8,738 nt of DNA from PWND01 sp964601515. GTDB lineage: Bacteria > Bacteroidota > Bacteroidia > Bacteroidales > UBA7960. The position numbers and the translations under genes are program-made. Location of the stretch: assembly GCA_964601515.1 (NCBI GenBank), contig CAZRNU010000129.1, positions 1-8,738 on the forward strand, in the 5' to 3' direction. Shown one piece after another: positions 7,381 through 8,738 of the stretch (the stretch's first letter is position 1; every line of letters starts with the position of its first letter). The notes beneath the pieces were generated by a model. The model saw only the letters and a program-made list of their open reading frames with translations, had not been told where the DNA came from and made no database searches.

Positions 7381-7815
7381 TTATGCAGATTTAAACCATG
7401 CGATAGCATCCTCAGGCGTACCCACCAATTTCAATGGAAGTCCGAATTTGTTGGTTGCCTTTAAAATCAGGTTCAAATAATACTTTTTAAATACGCTGGC
7501 ATCGGTAACAACCGCTGTCCTTTTTAAGCCCTGAGAAATTGCCCTTTGAATAGCAACTTCCTCAAACCATTTTCTGTCGTTTGGGTTAACAACTCCTTGC
7601 TTCCTAATGTCCGCCATAAAATTTTCTACCGGCATCTTACCCATTTGCGACTTCTGATAATCAAGCACGGCGTTGTAAGTTCCTCTGTAATTTTCTGAAC
7701 TTACTAGGCCTTTCCATGTTACTGTAACCAATTTGTGTTCAGGTCTGTAAGTAGCCTGCACATAATCATTATCTAAGATAATAACTACATCTTCCATAAT
7801 ATCTACGTTTCCCAT
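7381..7815 (-). CDS. Small STAS/SpoIIAA-like domain protein, 144 aa
   Basis: The overall pattern resembles the STAS / SpoIIAA-like (SEC14-type) single-domain proteins often seen as hypothetical proteins in Bacteroidota. An opening beta strand pair (DYVQATYRPEHKLVTVTWKG, about 17-36) leads to a helix with an E-N-Y-R-G-T-Y start (41-47). Then come the strand-like VENFMADIRKQGVVNPNDRKWFEE (63-86), the strand LKRTAVVTD (97-105) and a closing VGTPEDAIAWF (131-141). There is no signal peptide, membrane segment or obvious catalytic motif, so it is likely a cytoplasmic binding or regulatory protein. I do not see a diagnostic phosphorylatable serine. It is a lone gene, convergent with trkH and divergent from the peptidase. 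ATG at 7815 was chosen; the Met at residue 7 is an alternative start. Neither has a clear ribosome-binding site. The family call is by recall of pattern only. Confidence 0.72.
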   Translation of the reverse strand: MGNVDIMEDVVIILDNDYVQATYRPEHKLVTVTWKGLVSSENYRGTYNAVLDYQKSQMGKMPVENFMADIRKQGVVNPNDRKWFEEVAIQRAISQGLKRTAVVTDASVFKKYYLNLILKATNKFGLPLKLVGTPEDAIAWFKSA

Positions 7816-8141
7816 GTTTATATGTATTTAATGTTAATGCCTTCACATATACGATTGTTTAAAATTAGTAATTAATTTTTGTTAAATCAAGTATTTTTAG
7901 ATTTTTTCAAATAGTTGATATTCTTACATTATGTGATTTTTATATTTAGTTTAAGCATTTTTTATTTTCGCAGTTTTTTTGTTGTTTTTAGTAGGTATAA
8001 TTTATTTTGAAAAATTTTTCAACAAAATAGTTGGTTTTGCTCATAACTAAGTGTTTTACCTAGTAATATTGTATGTGCAAGCTAATCGATTCAGAAAATA
8101 TATATTACTTTTGCACAAATATTTGAGTGAAATTTTTCCAA
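7816..8141. other. AT-rich intergenic spacer between divergent genes
   Basis: This 326-base stretch holds no gene I can support. It is very AT-rich, with many T runs, and must contain the promoters of the minus-strand gene ending at 7381 and the plus-strand peptidase at 8142. Visible items are a perfect 12-base palindrome GAAAAATTTTTC (8009-8020), a near promoter match (TTTTG at 8005-8009 with TGGTTTTG at 8032-8039) and the exact -7 match at 8106-8113. I could not find a matching minus-strand promoter. No tRNA-like or structured RNA pattern was seen. Confidence 0.6.
8106..8113 (+). promoter_or_regulatory. Candidate -7 promoter element for the M20 peptidase
   Basis: TACTTTTG is an exact TAnnTTTG match, 28 bases before the ATG at 8142, giving a predicted leader of about 20 bases. 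No TTTG -33 box sits at the expected 17-23 base distance, so the element may depend on an activator or may be a chance match in AT-rich DNA. Confidence 0.45.
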
Positions 8142-8738
8142 ATGAGGGTAGCAAAAATCATATTAATAAAAATTCTTTTAACAGGCATTTTTGCTGTGTC
8201 GGTTTCAAGTGTGTATTCAAATGATGAAAATGAAAACAATATGACAAATTCTTATAATGTTGCTGATTATACTGTTCCTGAAATTCTTCTTAGTCATTAC
8301 ATTCAATATGCATCTGTTACCGGAGTAGAAAAAGAAGCGGGTGAATTTTTAGCTCATGTGTGCAGAGAACTGGGATTACATGTCAGAATTTTTACAGACG
8401 AAATAGATAGCTATAATTTTGCCGCTTCATTGTACCCTCTTGATAATCAGAAACCAAACATAATATTTTTAAATCATATTGATGTTGTTCCTGCCGGTGA
8501 TGTGCATAAATGGACACACCCTCCATTTTCCGGAATTATTGATAATGAAGAAGTTTGGGGAAGGGGTGCTATTGATAATAAAGGTATGGCTGTTACTCAA
8601 TTGCTGTCTATCGCAAATTTTATTAGTCTGGCTAAAGATGTTGATTTTCCTTTTAATGTTACACTGCTTTCTGTTTCTAATGAGGAAACAGGTGGGCTTT
8701 TAGGTGCATCTATTATTGCCGAAAACCACTTGAATGAA
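8142..8738 (+). CDS. Exported M20-family metallopeptidase (3' end outside window)
   Basis: Zinc-dependent amino- or carboxypeptidase of the M20 family. From ATG 8142 the frame stays open for 199 codons to the window edge. MRVAKIILIKILLTGIFAVSVSSVYS is a typical signal peptide (basic start, hydrophobic core, small residues before a likely cut near 26), so the enzyme is probably periplasmic or envelope-located. The catalytic domain shows H112 and D114 in FLNHIDVVPAGD, HPPFSG (126-131), the bridging D145 in GRGAIDNKGMA, and the catalytic/metal pair E181-E182 in SNEETGG. The W-T-H-P-P-F-S-G stretch resembles the PM20D1/carboxypeptidase S branch. The second metal-binding half and the dimerisation domain lie beyond the edge, so substrate class cannot be judged. 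An in-frame stop at 8124-8126 rules out any longer start except GTG 8127. The small open frame at 8479-8703 is an out-of-frame shadow of this gene. Confidence 0.9.
   Translation, partial: MRVAKIILIKILLTGIFAVSVSSVYSNDENENNMTNSYNVADYTVPEILLSHYIQYASVTGVEKEAGEFLAHVCRELGLHVRIFTDEIDSYNFAASLYPLDNQKPNIIFLNHIDVVPAGDVHKWTHPPFSGIIDNEEVWGRGAIDNKGMAVTQLLSIANFISLAKDVDFPFNVTLLSVSNEETGGLLGASIIAENHLNE

Noticed and set aside
8009..8020. Palindrome GAAAAATTTTTC as an operator
   Set aside because: It is a simple A/T run in very AT-rich DNA, where such palindromes arise by chance. No second copy at regular spacing was seen.
8479..8703. A 74-codon open frame on the plus strand
   Set aside because: It is out of frame with, and entirely inside, the M20 peptidase coding sequence, whose catalytic motifs are in the other frame.
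1..8738. Defence system, CRISPR array, mobile element or biosynthetic cluster
   Set aside because: No repeat-spacer pattern, transposase, integrase, toxin-antitoxin pair or clustered pathway was found. The genes are mostly common housekeeping families in ordinary arrangements.

Overview
The window looks like an ordinary chromosomal housekeeping segment from a member of the Bacteroidota. The DNA is AT-rich and the genes lack clear Shine-Dalgarno sequences. Several intergenic regions carry matches to the TAnnTTTG -7 promoter element typical of this phylum, and one has a TTTG -33 box at a 19-base spacing. There are no rRNA or tRNA genes, insertion sequences, CRISPR arrays or phage genes. I did not find a convincing undescribed multi-gene system. 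The points worth a second look are local: substituted key residues, a small uncharacterised gene, and terminators placed in or against neighbouring genes.

Layout. At 1-1299 (+) is the 3' part of a RecD-like superfamily 1 DNA helicase whose first codons lie outside the window. A promoter-like sequence (1338-1368) then leads into a probable two-gene unit: an acidic 153-residue protein of unknown function (1415-1876) and a class I mannose-6-phosphate isomerase (1889-2845). Two minus-strand genes follow. The glutathione peroxidase gene (3403 to 2840) overlaps the isomerase gene by 6 bases tail to tail. Its likely intrinsic terminator lies antisense inside the isomerase coding sequence. Upstream of it is a family 2 glycosyltransferase (4385 to 3474). 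Divergent from the glycosyltransferase is a two-gene potassium uptake operon on the plus strand: trkA (4498-5841), the cytosolic nucleotide-binding gate, and trkH (5854-7320), the membrane pore. A hairpin at 7324-7358 separates trkH from the convergent minus-strand gene at 7815 to 7381, which encodes a small STAS/SpoIIAA-like protein. After a 326-base AT-rich spacer, an exported M20-family metallopeptidase begins at 8142 (+) and runs off the right edge.

The genes do not form one pathway. Only trkA with trkH is a clear functional pair: TrkH conducts K+ and TrkA gates it by binding NAD(H) or adenine nucleotides. The isomerase links fructose-6-phosphate to mannose and GDP-sugar precursors. A glycosyltransferase nearby could use such sugars, but it is on the opposite strand and no link is shown. 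Both edge genes are truncated by the window, not visibly broken.
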